Assembly: GCF_963678635.1 (NCBI RefSeq)
Contig: NC_087062.1
Location: 23,104,370 to 23,168,369 of the forward strand
Direction: 5' to 3'
Length of the DNA: 64,000 nucleotides
DNA from: Symsagittifera roscoffensis
Taxonomy: Eukaryota; Xenacoelomorpha; Acoela; Convolutidae
The translations under genes and the position numbers were made by a program. Positions 43,601 to 58,600 of this stretch are shown here, in pieces. Position 1 is the first letter of the stretch. Each line of letters opens with the position of its first letter. Under the pieces are notes generated by a model that did not search any database, had not been told where the DNA came from, and was given only the letters and a program-made list of their open reading frames with translations.

Positions 43601-46600
43601 CAATGAATCGAAATAAACTGCACCAATAATAGTTACTAGTTACGAGTTTTTGAAAAAAATAATTAGGTTTCAAATGGGTTTCAAAAAATCTAATTTCTTA
43701 ACAAAAAATTTTTCACTGCAACGCTTTCTCATTCAGGGTAATCGTTTTTTTTTGTTTCTAATGAAGCAAACCTTTACAAAGCATTCCGTGAAGGCATATT
43801 TTATCACTGTATTTGATAATACTTTTTTTCAGTCTTAGCAATATTCGAAACAAAGTCTAAACTTCGCTTGCGACGCCTTGTGTAACTGATGACATTACTT
43901 TTCGGCTAGTAAATAGGGCAAAAGTTAATTGGCCGCAAAGATTTGCGTCCGAAGTTGAAAAATTGATGGGAAAGTTTCGTTTTTTGGTCACTTTTGACGG
44001 CGAGTAAAGCAAGCAAGTAGAGTGAATAGCTTTTTCAAAACCACTAAAAGCAACTCTCAATCATAATAAAAAAAAACGGTTTCTTAATATTCAGCGAACG
44101 CTTTCGAAGATCGAAGACCTGAAAAACTATTTTAAAAAATTGAGAAATAAACATGAAATAAAAACAATGAAAAGTATTTTTATTTGTTTCTCTTATTTTT
44201 CGGACTTTCATAACGAAAGTAATTGTTCCGACGTTCGTAAAAGAAGTAACGGAATCTTTGTGCTTTTTTTCTTTCGACAAAATTCGGCTTTTTAACTAGC
44301 AATTTTTTACAAAGTTTTTTCTTATCATTCAAAAAGTATGGTTGTCGGAAATTAAGTTTGAAAAGATATTGATAATTGAAAAAATAATTAAAATGAAAAC
44401 ATTTTGAAAAAAAGATATTTTTTGTAAAGTTATGAGCGTTTAAAGATTGCAACTTTGGCCAAAGGGGACAATAAACGCGCGATATAATTTGCGTTATTAA
44501 CGCGTAAGCGGAGATTTATTCTGTCACAGAAATCGTTCCAAACTGGTTGAAGGTGTTACTACTAGTGAAATGTATCACTTTGTACCTTATATGGAAGATT
44601 TTCACAAAAAAATCTCAATTTAAAAGAAATGTATTTTCCATTTTATTTTTTTTATATTCAATTTTTTCATAGTATAACTGCTCCATAGACCCTAAAAGGT
44701 AGGCTGAACCTTCAGAGCTTCTCTCTGATACTAGCAGTTTTTTTTTTTAAAAAGTCCTTCAAAAAGTTTTTCAACCCTAATTTGTTTCGCTCTCTCTAGA
44801 TGCATAAAAAAATATGCAAAGTTGGATAAAATTGAAGAAAAAATTAGTCGTCTTGTTGATAATATAGGTCAGGAAACGAGAGCTTTGAAAAAAAATTTTA
44901 TTACGAGATGATATGTACAACCGTTGACTACTTCCAAACACGGTTTTTTCTAAGGGGTTATTCAAAAAATTTTGTCTCCTCTCTAATGTCAAAGATTAGC
45001 CAAAAATTGATTTGAGAAAAAGTATGTTAGACTTATATCATTCTATGTTTCTTAGCAAAAAAGTGTCGACTTAATGCTGAATTACCATCAAAATTATTCC
45101 GATAACAGACTGCTCGTATCAGGGCAAAGAATTTTGAATGTTCCGACTGTATTTGAAACTTGCTTACGCGTTAATAGAATAGCGCGAAACATATCGCGCG
45201 TTAAACGTCCCAAATTAGCCAAAAATGCAATCTCTAAACGCCCATAATTTGACAAAAAAAATCACAGGCCATTTTTTTTCAAGTTTAAGCTCAGGACAAC
45301 AAAATGTTTTTACTAAAAATAAAAAAATTCCGTCAAAAATGGTCAGTTAAAAATACGAAATGTGTCTGAAGAAAAAAAACCCACCCCGAGACCAAATTTT
45401 CCGTTACTTTCTTTATGAAAGTCGGAACAATAACATCAAGCAAAAAGCTTAAGACTTACATAAATTTTTTGAAGGAAAACTCACCGTCAGCTTCGCAATA
45501 TCTTAATTCCTCCATTATTGAATGCGCATTGAAACATTCGATTGGAGACTCAGATTTCTCACAATTGAACACCATTTTCGCATCGCACAGCGAAAATTTC
45601 CCATCCTCAGTCCATTGTCTTTCTACACCAGCATAGTTACATTGACATGCTTTATCCATCTGCTCTTTGTAGTTATACGCTCTGAACTGAAGGAAATTTC
45701 TCTGTTGCATTTCAAGCTGATCCATACACTTCTGAACCCCAACATATCCTAAATCATTTTTTTTCTCATTTTTTGATTCATACAAAAAATTTTCGTTTTT
45801 TCAGCAATACAAATATCAATTTAATAAAAGTTTAGTTTCTCCAGAAACATTATTTATTCTTCGCAATTTTTTTTTGGAAAAAAATTTAGCCGACAAAACA
45901 GTGTATGATTGCTTTTCTCACCAAATGTTCTAGCGCATATATTAAATATCCACAAACGTGATTGCTGATAGTTTATTTTTCAAAAAACTGCTATATTGAA
46001 TGAAATTGACCTCTTCTTTCTCGTTGTTTTAATTTTCGCATGAATTATTGAACTCTTTCGCTTTTTCTTAGTATTTTTCAGTTTATTCTCAGGGATCGAA
46101 GTAATCATCCCCCAAAATAATTTCTTCTATGATGCATCAATCGACTACCTTAGCTAAAAGGAAATTTTTAGCTCTGATCATTTGTGGTGCCCTTTCGGGA
46201 TTTGAAAATCAGTATCGACTATTTTATGTGCGCTTTTATCTAGATTTCGCTCAATTTTTTTGTTCCGACTTTCAAAGAAAACGGAATATTTTTGCAATCA
46301 GAGTGATAGTTTTTAAAAAAAAAATTTAAAGCCCATTGAAGGTATCACCTCCTCGAAATCAATTGTAAGAAGATATTTACCTCCAATCAATTTTTGCAAA
46401 GTTCTGGGAGTTTAAAAATTGCTAATTAGGCCATGCTCTGGACTAAAATATGCGCCCTTTGAAGATTTATTCTTTATGCTGTAAGCGCAACGCAAATTAT
46501 TCATGCTTGGTAAATTGTCACTCAAAACAAAATCGTTCCAAATCGAATTAAGGCTAGCTAGTCGGCTGTATTAATTTCGCACGACTCAAAATTTATACAT

Positions 46601-49600
46601 TATCCTCGATACTGTCTAAAGTATATAGTTTTTCAATGTTTTATTTCCCTAAAAACTATTTGATATGTTTTAATGGACAGTGGGAACATTCAAGGATTTG
46701 CCCTGATAGACGAGCACTCTTGTTCCGCTTGGAAATCATATCTCAAATTGAAACAAACCTGCTTGCATTAGGACGAAGCATGGATTGTTCTGACTTAACT
46801 TCAGCTTCGATTGAAAGTTTTGAGACTGTAAGGTACTGCTAAAAATTGTGCGAAAGAAAGAAACGTTTTGAATAGGGAGGAATGTATCGCTCGTACGTAT
46901 TTTATCCCAATTTAGATGATGGTGTTCAAAAGAGCTTTAAAACAAATCCTCCATAACTTTACAACAACTTATCGCAGGTAAAAAAGTTTTCAGTTTTCAG
47001 CTTTGGAATACAAAATTTGAGTTTTTACAAATGGTACAACAATATTGGCCAACATTGGCGAGTTAAACATTTACAGTATGTCTGGAGAAACAAAAACCGC
47101 CCAGCCACAAATATTATGTTCTTTTCTCCAATTCCGATAATCGGCCACGCTTAATGATTGAATAACCAAAACATTTTAAATATATAGCTATGTCAGTCAG
47201 ATTGAATTAAAATTGGCGGGTTATTCTTGCAAAACAAACCAGATTAATTCAGAGCGTTCTCTTGCTTCAAAAGCCCAAATTCTGAAATTTATGTGGTGCT
47301 CTTTTGAAAAACAAAAACACATAAAGGAAGTACATAGGTGCTGCGTTTAGTTTGGCAAATATTCTTAAATTTTTTTGTAAGAGCTTATAAGTGAGCACAT
47401 GACACAGATTTTTTGGTTGTTTTAAATATGTAACTTCAAGGAAGTTTGTTTGTAGGTTTACCTTTTTATTTTTTAGAATATACCATTTTAACTACACTAC
47501 GAGCTTGCATACCAGTATCTAATCTAGATTTTTCCAAGCTAGATTTTTATTGCGTAGCTTCAATTCCAACTTAACGCCATGTCAACAGCCCAGCTGCTTG
47601 TTTAGAGGAGAGTATTGAAATAGTTCTTTCATTATATGTTCACTGGTGTTTTTGACTGAACTATACAACCAATTGGACGCCCGAAAACCAAAACGATTAA
47701 TAATTTTATCTCCGAAATTTTATTTGCGACATTTTATCTCCAAGATTTTTGTTGAATCCGCATCTTAATTATTCAATTGCTGACCTGTTTGTTTGTCAAA
47801 CATAGCCTTTTTGAAGCACCACATGTTCAATGTCAGTACTGACAGGTCAAGGGAGTCGGGATTTTTCTCAGGGCAGCCACTTTTACCCCAGTTCTTTTCA
47901 TTCTTACAATGAGGCATCCAGTAGTTGAAATGAGACATTTGATATATCTCCTCAGCTCTGACTTTTTCCATTTTCTTTTTAAACTCGACGAATTTATCTA
48001 AAAATAGAGATTAACCAAAGCTCTAAAATTTGAAGTTTTGCTTTTTCTGTGGCTAATTCTCAAGGCAGTTAGTAGGTATTCTATTACCACCAGACAACAG
48101 AAGCCAGAGAACTCGACTTTTTGAAAAATATATTTACTTAAATTGATTCGAAGAATTCGATGAACTTGAAAAATACTATATTTTCTGCAGACCCCCAATT
48201 TCAATATTTCAGCGAAAAAATTTAGCATGTTGAAAGATGAGAAATAGATTGTTATGACATTTTTACGAATCTAAGCAATGTAGAATTTTAATTTCTAAAT
48301 TGAAACAACTTTAATCTTTTAAATTGAAACAATTTTATAATAAAAATTATCCTTAATGAAATGGAATATTGAACTCATAACTCATTCAAATTAGAAAAAG
48401 TTTTGATTTAAAAATTACCTGGAATCAGCTCAGTAACACAAATACCACTGTGAGAAGAATGTACACTCGTTGAATTGAGCACACAGCTTTCGTTGTTGAT
48501 CTCCCAATGGACTTTGGTAAGTGACTGATACTCTCTGGTGAGTGCCATACATCGCAACACGTCTTTCTGCGTCGGATCTTGACAAGAAAGATCTATTCAA
48601 CAACTAACCCTCCCCCTATACACACACCTCAATTTCTTGTTCTACTGTAGGTCGCCAAGAGGTTCTTCAATTGTATCTTTTAGCCCCTCTCCTTTAATTA
48701 TATATGCCAAATTTATCCAAATAGTTTCCTCTTTGGTAGTTTTTTGTCGCAAACCATTTATTTGACCATCCCAATGGTTTTTGTTCACCGAACTCGATAT
48801 GGGCACTTTCAGTCATCTAACTAAATATATATCTCTTTTGTAATTTGCATTGTGGTGATCTATATGCTATTATCCCGATTAAAAAACTGTGGCAATTTTC
48901 AAACTAAAGACGTAAGTTAGTTGAATAATCGAGTAGATGCCTCGGTGGAAATAGTTTTTTGGAAACCGGCATGAAATCATTGGGTCGTAATATGTGTAAA
49001 ACTCATCCAATGGTTGAACCCATGCCGAATCAATTCCATATTTCCGATCCAATGCGTCTAAGCCACTTTTTGTCAGTGGTTTCAAAAGATAGCCTCCTCT
49101 AAAACGAAAATGTTAACTTGTTTTTAGATACTATTGCACTGCGTTTTGTGAATTTTACTAGCTTTGAAAAAAGTAATGCTGCAAAAGAATGACTGAAGTG
49201 TTTGTTTTGTTATCAGTTCGTTTTCAAACAACACTTCTATCTGAATTTGAGCAAAATTTTAGTGAAATATAGTAACCGATTATAGCCAATTTTTTGCAGA
49301 ACTCTTCAAACTACAAAAAGAACTACAAAAAAAATATTACTTTTACACAAGACTGCTCATTTATCAAATCGAAACCCTGAATGTTCCGACTGCACTTTAT
49401 AGCCAATTTTAAAAAAATTGTTTGTAAATTTGATAAAATAAATGAAAAAAAAACATCCATTTTTTTCATATCAATTTTTTCATTTTGTTCCCTCGCACGC
49501 TATGGCTATGAAAAGAAAAAGCAAAGTATTACTGCCTAGTATTCTAGTAAATTCAAATGACTTGCTTCAATTTGATTTGAAACCCCTGTACTTGACAAAC

Positions 49601-52600
49601 TATATCCACTGTTGGGACTATATGTGTAAAACTTTGAAATACTTTGACTCAAATTTCCATACTTTAAGTTAATTACCATACTTCGAGTTCAAAAGTATAG
49701 AAACTATCTGAGAAAAAACACACAGCGCATCTCAATCAAATAATTTCACAGAGATTGAAACACCTTTTTTGGTCAGATTGTAAAATAAGTGAACCCGTAA
49801 TTGTATAGAACACAAAGAATTTTTAGCCCATGAATCTTGATGCCATGTTTCGAAAAAATACGCTTAGATAAAGGGCTCTCGGAGCTTCAAGGATTAACTT
49901 TGATAAAAACAAAGAAGTCATCTTGATCATGAGCCAGAAACTTACTTCAAATCACAAGCCTGTTGTGCCTCCTCAAAGCTATAATATGTTTCCCGGTAGT
50001 TTGTGGAAGCATAGAGGAACTTCATCGCAGCTGCTCAACATATCGAACCCTTTGGGACAATCTTCTAGAACAATGATATTGAGTTTCTGAAATATCTCAT
50101 CACCAACCTATTAACGGAATCAAACCAAACCGAACAACTGAACTAACTGATTAATTACCGAATCAAGCCAAAGCTGATCTCAATAACCGAATGTTTTTAT
50201 GACTCAACAACTCACAATGTAAAGAGAGAATTTTTGATGCAAAGAATCAAACATATCTTCCAGTCTATCAACAAAAACAAAATCAAAACAGACCGAATTG
50301 CCGGTTACTGTGCAAGTAGCACAGAATGTTCCGACCATAGTCTAAAAAAATTTAAATTAGTGTCTACGAGGTCTCATAAAAACATCTAAATAATTTAAGA
50401 ATATTTGACAGTCATAGAAAATATTCAAATTGGACAAAACTTTCGTTATAAAATGACTAAAAATCAAACGAGAATCCAAAAAAAATTGCAGAAAGTTTTT
50501 GAAGCTTTTAAGTTTTTGATTCCCAATGGGCACTAAAATAGCTCCAAATATAGCTGTAGTTAAAATGAATGTTTAAACGGAGCAAATTAAGCAGAACTAA
50601 GCTGTTCCGACTCTGCTTACTTGCTTTACTCGCTCCAATTGACACTAAAAATAAAAAAATTCTCTCGATATTGGGACAACTTTTTCGAAAATTTTTTATA
50701 ATGTCGTCCGAATCACAACTGAAAAGGCTTCAGTGTGATATATCACTTGAACCATTCACATAACTATTTGTGATGCCTAATTTTGCGTGGAAAACAAAAA
50801 GAAAATTTAAAACAAGGATAGCTTGTGGCTGTGCAAATAGCACAGAATGTTCCAACCAAATTCTCAAAAAAAAAAAATTCCAAAATTAGTTTTCCATGTT
50901 TTTTTTTTCAAACTAGTGCTGTTTTTTTGCAAATCGTGTGATAACCATAGAAAACCGAGATTTTAACTAAATTCGACAGGCATATTAAAATAGGCAAATC
51001 GGGGAACTTTTGTAGCCAAAAAAAGACAAAAAAAACTCAAAAAACGATCTATATATTTACATTTTTTTTTAAAGAAATTGTTTAAATCTTTGAAAATCTT
51101 TAGAAATTTGCAAGTTTGTGAAGATGGCGCCCGAAAAAAAGTTTAAAAAAGTAGTTTTTTCTGGAGTTTATTTAATATTTCAAGGCCTATTCTTCAATAA
51201 TAAGTCTGTTCATGTGCTTTACTCGCTTGAAATTAGACTGAAACTCAAAAACTTCGTTCGGGATTTCCTCTGCACAAGCCAGTTTATTTGATTTTTTTAA
51301 ACTTCCGGTCGAATATGGGCTGAAAGGGCTTTAATATGATATATCATTCCAACAGTTACGATGATTTTTTGCATTTTAAATTTTTGCTCGAAAATAGATC
51401 AAAACTCAAAAAGGTCAGTGGTTTTTCTCAACACGGGGAATTTTTTTTTGAGAATTTTAGACGCCGTTCAAATCACGACTGAAAGGGCTTCATTTTGATA
51501 GGTCGCTCGACTTATTCCGATGATTGATTGCGGGACCTGATTTTGGCGTGGAAAACAAAAAAAAACTAAAACACACCGAATAAAAAGCTCCTCCCCATTT
51601 TTAAAATGGTCGGAACAAAAAACCATGTTGGATCAGGNNNNNNNNNNNNNNNNNNNNNNNNNNNNNNNNNNNNNNNNNNNNNNNNNNNNNNNNNNNNNNN
51701 NNNNNNNNNNNNNNNNNNNNNNNNNNNNNNNNNNNNNNNNNNNNNNNNNNNNNNNNNNNNNNNNNNNNNNNNNNNNNNNNNNNNNNNNNNNNNNNNNNNN
51801 NNNNNNNNNNNNNNNNNNNNNNNNNNNNNNNNNNNNNGATTGCCTAAATTAACAACAAACGTTTTGAGCATGGCATCCCTTGGAATTTGTGTGGTTAATA
51901 ACAACAATAACACGGATCAATGTCACAATTCAACTTAAAAAGATACTTAAATTTCTCGAACACATCTACAAGCAGTAACACATCGCTTTCAAGGTAGAGG
52001 TCATAATAGTCAAGAATAATATGACATTTGATAATTTTTCAAGAAAATCATTAGCAAATTCAACATTAACATTAACCCGTCTTGTTAAAACTTTCGTCCA
52101 ATGTGGGCCAAGGTTGGTTTTCATGAAATTTTCATATGAAACTATGAACACATAAATTGAACGGAATTCAGATCGAACTCAGTTTGTGATCACAGTAGAA
52201 AACGAGAATGTCAAACTGAAAGCCTCTTTTTGCCACCTTAGAGTTGCAAAAATCATATACCTTTTAAGTTTCGAAAATGTTTGATTAATTTATTTTTTTC
52301 GTATTAAATTTTAAATATAACTTATTGACTTGTAATTTATCTAATTTCGTTATAGATATTGTGTAGTTCTCAAAAGCGATACGGAGCATATTGTAAGAAA
52401 TTAAGTTTGAAAAAGTTATTGGAAAGAATTTTTTCCTTTTTTAATCTCTAAGTCTAAGATAAGTTTTTGATATCTACCAACAGCAGTGTAATAACGATGC
52501 TCAGAAGTTGATGAACTGATCATATTATATTTGGAAATTCGCCTTTTTCCGCGCGCCGACAAATGAATTTATAAATTTTGGTTAAAAAAGCCAGCTATCT

Positions 52601-55600
52601 ATGGCTCAGACATCTAACCATCTAACTACTCTTGCTTAAGAATTTTTGAATTTTTCAAAGGCTAGTTTTCCAAAATTTTGCAAAACTAGGGTCTTCACAG
52701 TGTTTCTTTCACCCATAACAAGGCCAATAAAACTTCGAAACACTTGGAATTTGGAAAAATATGGGAAAAAATAATTGGAGAAAATTGTGTTCTTCTTTAT
52801 AGTTTCTGTTAATAATTGAGCTTTTTGGCATATATCAATACCAGTGCATCATCGATTTTCAGCGGTTATTAGATTATTTTTGGACATTTGCCTTCTTCCG
52901 CGCGCCGCGAAGGGTATTTAAAAGTCTAGGGTAAAAGAGCCAATTATATATGGCTCAGACAGTTAACCATCTTACTAAAAGCGAGTAATGATTGTGGTAA
53001 AACAATAAAAACAGAATGAGGGTATTCCCCCTCTCTTGAAAGGCTGCCTGCTGAATATTTGAATTGAGAGCTGAAGTTTATGTTAATTATGACTCGCTTA
53101 CCGCCTCCGGTAACGTCAAACACTCCGCTCAAGATTTCCTCTTCAAAACACTTCAAAACAGCAACACATTGGTATTGTCCCGAGTGCACAGCCATCCTAG
53201 TTTCATGCAAATAGTACGTCAACCAGCACTGTGATTCTTTGCATGCTAAAAAAAACTGACCTAAATATCCGGCGGGATTATCACTAAAATCAAAAGCAAA
53301 GAAAACGCTCCTGTTCATACAAATGAGGCCTAGAGAAAACAGGTCTCGAACTTGAAAAGTACAGTCCCGGGTTGACTTCTAGACCCGAAAATTGCTTTTC
53401 CATATAAGAAATAATAAGCTTTTTTGCATTGCCACAAAAAGTTTCACAACCTCAAAAAAAATAAAGTTTCCAGTTTTTTGTTTTTGTTTTTAAAATCACT
53501 ACGATGCGCAAACAACAAACAAGCATGGTACGAAAAACAAATTGCTTGCTACATTTTTGCACTCTCGTTCGTAACGTTTTTACAACAATTGTGAAAGAAA
53601 AGAATTATAAGAAATTATAAGGGGGGGATAGCTTTTTTGGAAAAAAATATCTCGATAAATCTCTTGTTTCGCAATTGTTATGAAAACGTTTTTGGACTAT
53701 TATTCTAAAAAAAGAGCTCTAAATGAACTCTCTTGATAAATATCTAGACTTATCTTAATATATTTTATGCACATTTGAATGTGTAACTCAATATAATAAA
53801 AAAAGCTGGGATACAATAAAATACACTGCTTTTCAAAAAATAACTTGCTGGATATATAAGATTAAACCATTGCTTATTTTAACCATTCAGAAGTTCTTTT
53901 TGGGCCAGTTTTATTTCTAAACTATACTTCAGAACAATTATCCGCGAGTGTCAAGATCGTTATATGAGCGGATCTACTCATCACAAGTTTAGCTATTAAT
54001 TCACCGGTTGAATCTACCCGCAATTCTTTTTTTCATGTTTTATGCTGTGAATGGATACATCGCCTCCAAGCAACGCGCACAAAAACTTGAGGGCATCGGC
54101 GAACTTGGGGGCATCGACGAAAAAAAAAGAATTTCTATCCAATTTATTACGGACAAAGGATGAAAAAACACGATTTTGTTTCGGAACAATTTCACCCTTA
54201 ATCAAAAACGACTCACCAATAGTTTATATCACAATATAAATCACACTAAGCATGCGTAATTTCAGCAGCAAATGATTGACAGCGAACAACAAAGTTAGCA
54301 GCCATAAAACCTGTCAAACCGACTTCAGATTTAGAACCTTAGCTTAGACTGCTCGTACATCTGTTCTTATGAATCTTTAGTTTTACTGCTTACGTAGTTC
54401 ACGCTTATATTTGTATTTCATGTAGAAACATTCTCAGCCCTGAAGGAGCAATGACCGGAGCGAGTTTTACTAGAATACAATTTATTTCTGTGTACGTTTT
54501 TTTGGGAAGCGGAGTGGATGATCGAATCTTTCCCATATGTTAGACTTAGATTACATGCTAAGTACTACCCACGGGGTCAACTTTTCTCGACAAGCCAAAC
54601 AAGATCTCCGGCCTTCAGCTCATGAGCGGCAGGTGTGTGCCACTTAAGGTGTTTGTTGAGAGAAGGCATATTCTCGCTTATTCACCGAGTCCAGATGGCG
54701 TTGGATTTTGATTGTGCGAGGAGGTAGCACTTGCGGTGGTCGAATTGATCATCCTGACTGAAAGAAAATTCAAAGTGCGATATCCCAGTGAAAAAAGACT
54801 CAAGTTCAATTAGGTAACTGCTGACTGATTTTAAAAACGCGATTTTAAAAACTGCGCGTATGACAGAAACTTGTCTGGTCTTTTTCTTCAATAATTTAAC
54901 TCATAAGAGGTTCGATTTGATTTCTCTAGTGCAACAAGGTACGAGACCTTCACACGACCCACCATGGTACGGCGAAGGTAGAAATGTGTATTTGCACTCA
55001 AAATTCTGATGTACCAGAAGAGCGGAATGACAGTCATTTCAGCTCAAGTAAGTGAACAAAAAAAGCTTCTTCTCAGCGGCGACAAAGTTAGTTCTCGTTT
55101 TAGACCAGTTGATTGATGGGAGTTTCCGACTCAGGCTGTTTTTCTAAATATCATGAATGAAAGTCATGAAACACACAGTTATGAATATCAGAGATCTTAC
55201 CCTATCAACTATACGGAAAAATCCATTCGGTTGATAATTTGATCTTTTTTGTTGAAAAATGATATGACAAGACTAGTGGTATGTGTTTTCTCTCCACTCA
55301 GATTATGCAGCAGCTAGTTTCCACAGAAGGAACGAATTCTATGTGGATGGCTTTTGTGGTAAAACAAATGAACAAAATTTCCAACATTGCATAAAACAGT
55401 CCAGGTGATCAACACTGCAGTTAGTGACCCGCACCTGGCAGAATACTCAGTGCTGGACTGGCAAATCAGACAAAAGGTTTGATTTTTTGTGACTTCAGTT
55501 TACGGCACAACACACAATTAAATTTGCTCTTGCGAAGCAAAGACCTTAGTTTCAGTATCATTATTTCAACTAGATGTTGGACCGTAAATCTTCCATAGCT

Positions 55601-58600
55601 GTGACAAGCATCAAATATGGTGAGGTGTTTTGCTTTATTTTTGTAATCAAAAAGACCTTTCGGTGGATAGAAAAAATGTTAATTTCATTTTTGCTTTTTC
55701 AAGATTAGAAGGTTAGATGCTTGGAAGTGTCGCTTCACGTTGATGAATGATTTTAGAATTTAATCTGAAGCTGAATGCTAAAGTTCAAAACAGCTTACCA
55801 AAAGAGCTATTTTGAGGCCTTTTGATACGGATTCGGTTGATACCTGATTTGCGACGAAATTGAAGGCTGTAACAATACTATTATCCACGGCCTCTTTCCT
55901 TTAAATTTTAGTGAAAACTTCAACAATCGGACAAAAGGGCTAATCACAGACTCCTAGGAAGCTGGGACCTTGGGTGCAGCTGCTGCCTTTTAGAACGGTT
56001 GGCGGTATCTACAAGAATTGTTTTTCGCCTGCTCTATTTACATACAATTGGTTAGTTCGAAGGTAATGTAGCCACAGGAGCAGATTGGCCCAGTCTGATC
56101 CCATGGAATAAAAGTTTTTTGGCATGTGGTTTGTTTAACTGATATGGTTTTCAAAATTGGAGCTTGCAGTTCCAAATGAGAGATGGAAGTAGCTTTGTTG
56201 TCGCCACTTGCGCTTCACACAAAAAGAAGTATGTTTTGACCTCGTGGGTACCCAAAGGTTACCAAAAAAAGAAAACCAACTGGTTGTGCCTTTTTGTGTT
56301 CGTCCGAAGTTCACCTTAAATTATTTTATTTGAGCATTTGTCTACTTTGAACCACTTAAAATCAATTTTTTGCTTTGACGATGACCAAAGTCTTGATGTG
56401 ATGTGCTTATGTTAAATGAACGTCTTGGGACAACTTTTAACGAGTCCAGAGATTTTCTTAACTGCCCCATTCAATTTTACCTTTGGAGCAGATCCTCTTT
56501 GAACTGAGCAAGCTTCCATTGCAAATTGTGAGGAGGATTTTTTAAAAATCACAAACGTTTATCAGACGTTGATTGAAACGAGTGTGAAGTTTAGTGATGC
56601 AGCTGCGGTACTGTTGAATGAGGAAACGCGTGCTGTGTTTTTTTGGCCTTCCATTTGTAGATTGCAAGAAACAGTTCCAGCAGCGTTTCAAAAACTATTC
56701 AAAAGGATTGGAATTTAGATGGTTGTACAGGAAGGAACGCTTACATCTCTGGTGCAGAAGTATTAGAAACACTAACGAGCGCACTTGTTGAGAGAGCAAA
56801 TTTCCATTTACTCATGTTCAGTATGTAGTGGCCTAAGTGCGGACGAGTAAAATACGCTTGTCCCGGAGCAACGCTTGTAGGCTGAGCGAGATTTGAAAAT
56901 GTTGACCTCAAAAATGGTTGGAACACCGAAGGGCAAAATACTACAGCTCCCCCTCCATAATATTTAGAGAAAACAAATAAAATAACTGAAAATTGAGTTT
57001 TCTCAATGAATAAGATGGGGGAAGACTAGTGGTATAAAAAGTTTTCTGTTCGCATTATGCAACAGATGTCGTCGACAGACAGAACGAACTACCTGTTGAT
57101 GGTTTCTGTATCAAATTTTTCAACCATTTCTCGAATCTCCGCGGTCCGTAACTTAAAAGATCCGAATTAGTCAACATCGCAATTATTGAACGGCGGGTGG
57201 TCGTAGCCTCAGTGCTCGATTGCCAGGTGCGACACAAAAATTGCGACAGTTTCTACTGTCCGTTCACGGCACAACCCACAATTATGCTCGCTGTTTTGAA
57301 GCAAAGACCTCATTTTTGAGACAAAATAATCCATTTGGATCACGGAACGTAGATTGTCCATAGATAAAGGTACAAAGGCACGACGACCATCAAGTCTGGT
57401 GAGGTGTTTTGCTCCCCAGTAGGCTCATTTGTCCTCGGCACCGCAGAAGACTGCTGGGACGGATGCAGGGGAAGAGTGTTTCAGTCGGACACAAACCTCT
57501 AATCGTTTCTCAAATATTAGCCTTTTAAAATCTTACGCAAATAGTTAGCTTTCTAGAAAAAGCATTTAAGTTGTTTTTGCTCTTTCAAGCAACGAGAGGT
57601 AGACGAGTCTAAGCGTTCCTTCATGCTTATGGTTGAACCAATGATTTTTTTAAAGATGAATGCTGTAGTGCATGAAAGCTTAAGCTTAAAAAAGAGCTGT
57701 ATTGAGGTCAATTTCTGAACGGTTTGTTTGATACTGGGTTTGCGACGAAATTAAAAAATGTTTTATTAACATTATTGACATGAGCTTTGAATCAGTCTTC
57801 ATCAAATACGTCAACGCCTGAACGAAAGGGCCAATCACAGATTCCCAATAGCCATTCTCAAAAAATATGAAGTTTATATTTGCCAATTACCGATGAAAAG
57901 TCGGAGCGAGGAAGTTGTAGCTGATCTAGAAAGATTAAGCTAAAATGCCATTCCAGGTCTTTCGCAGTTACACTTTATTGGAAGGGTTCATCCTTTTGTG
58001 TCCGCTGATTCTATGCATTTTTTTCATGATGAGATGTGCTCTCACAGTGCAAATGTGTAGCAACAATTTTTGATTCTCAAATCACACACTTCGGCTGACA
58101 ACTAATATATCATGTATGGGATCAATTAAATGGCATAATAGTTGTCAGCCGAGGTGAAACTGGAGAGTTGAAAGTTGTTGTTTTACATCTCACTGTGAAA
58201 GTCCACCTTAACAAACTTTGAGGTGTTTAAAATTGATGCCCAATTTTTACTGCCTAAGATTTTTCGACTTGATTTATTTTTTTGCTTGACGTACTCAACT
58301 CAATTTGTTCAACTCCACTTCTTCAACTCAAATTCGTCAAAAAAACCTCTGAATTTACGAAATTCTCCAAGGTTTTGAATTAATTTCAATGTGTCTCTCG
58401 TTTTTTTTTTCAACAAAGCAAAGTATTCAGATTAAAAAGTTTCCATCACTGCAGATGCTGCCTCTGGAAAAAAACTTGATTGTTAGGAGCAGTATTCTGA
58501 AAATTGAAGGTAAAACATTAAGGGAAGTCACGAGCTTCGAACATATCTCGGGTGCTTTGGTACGTTATCCCATCGTTTACTTAAGCTTGTTAAGGTTTTT

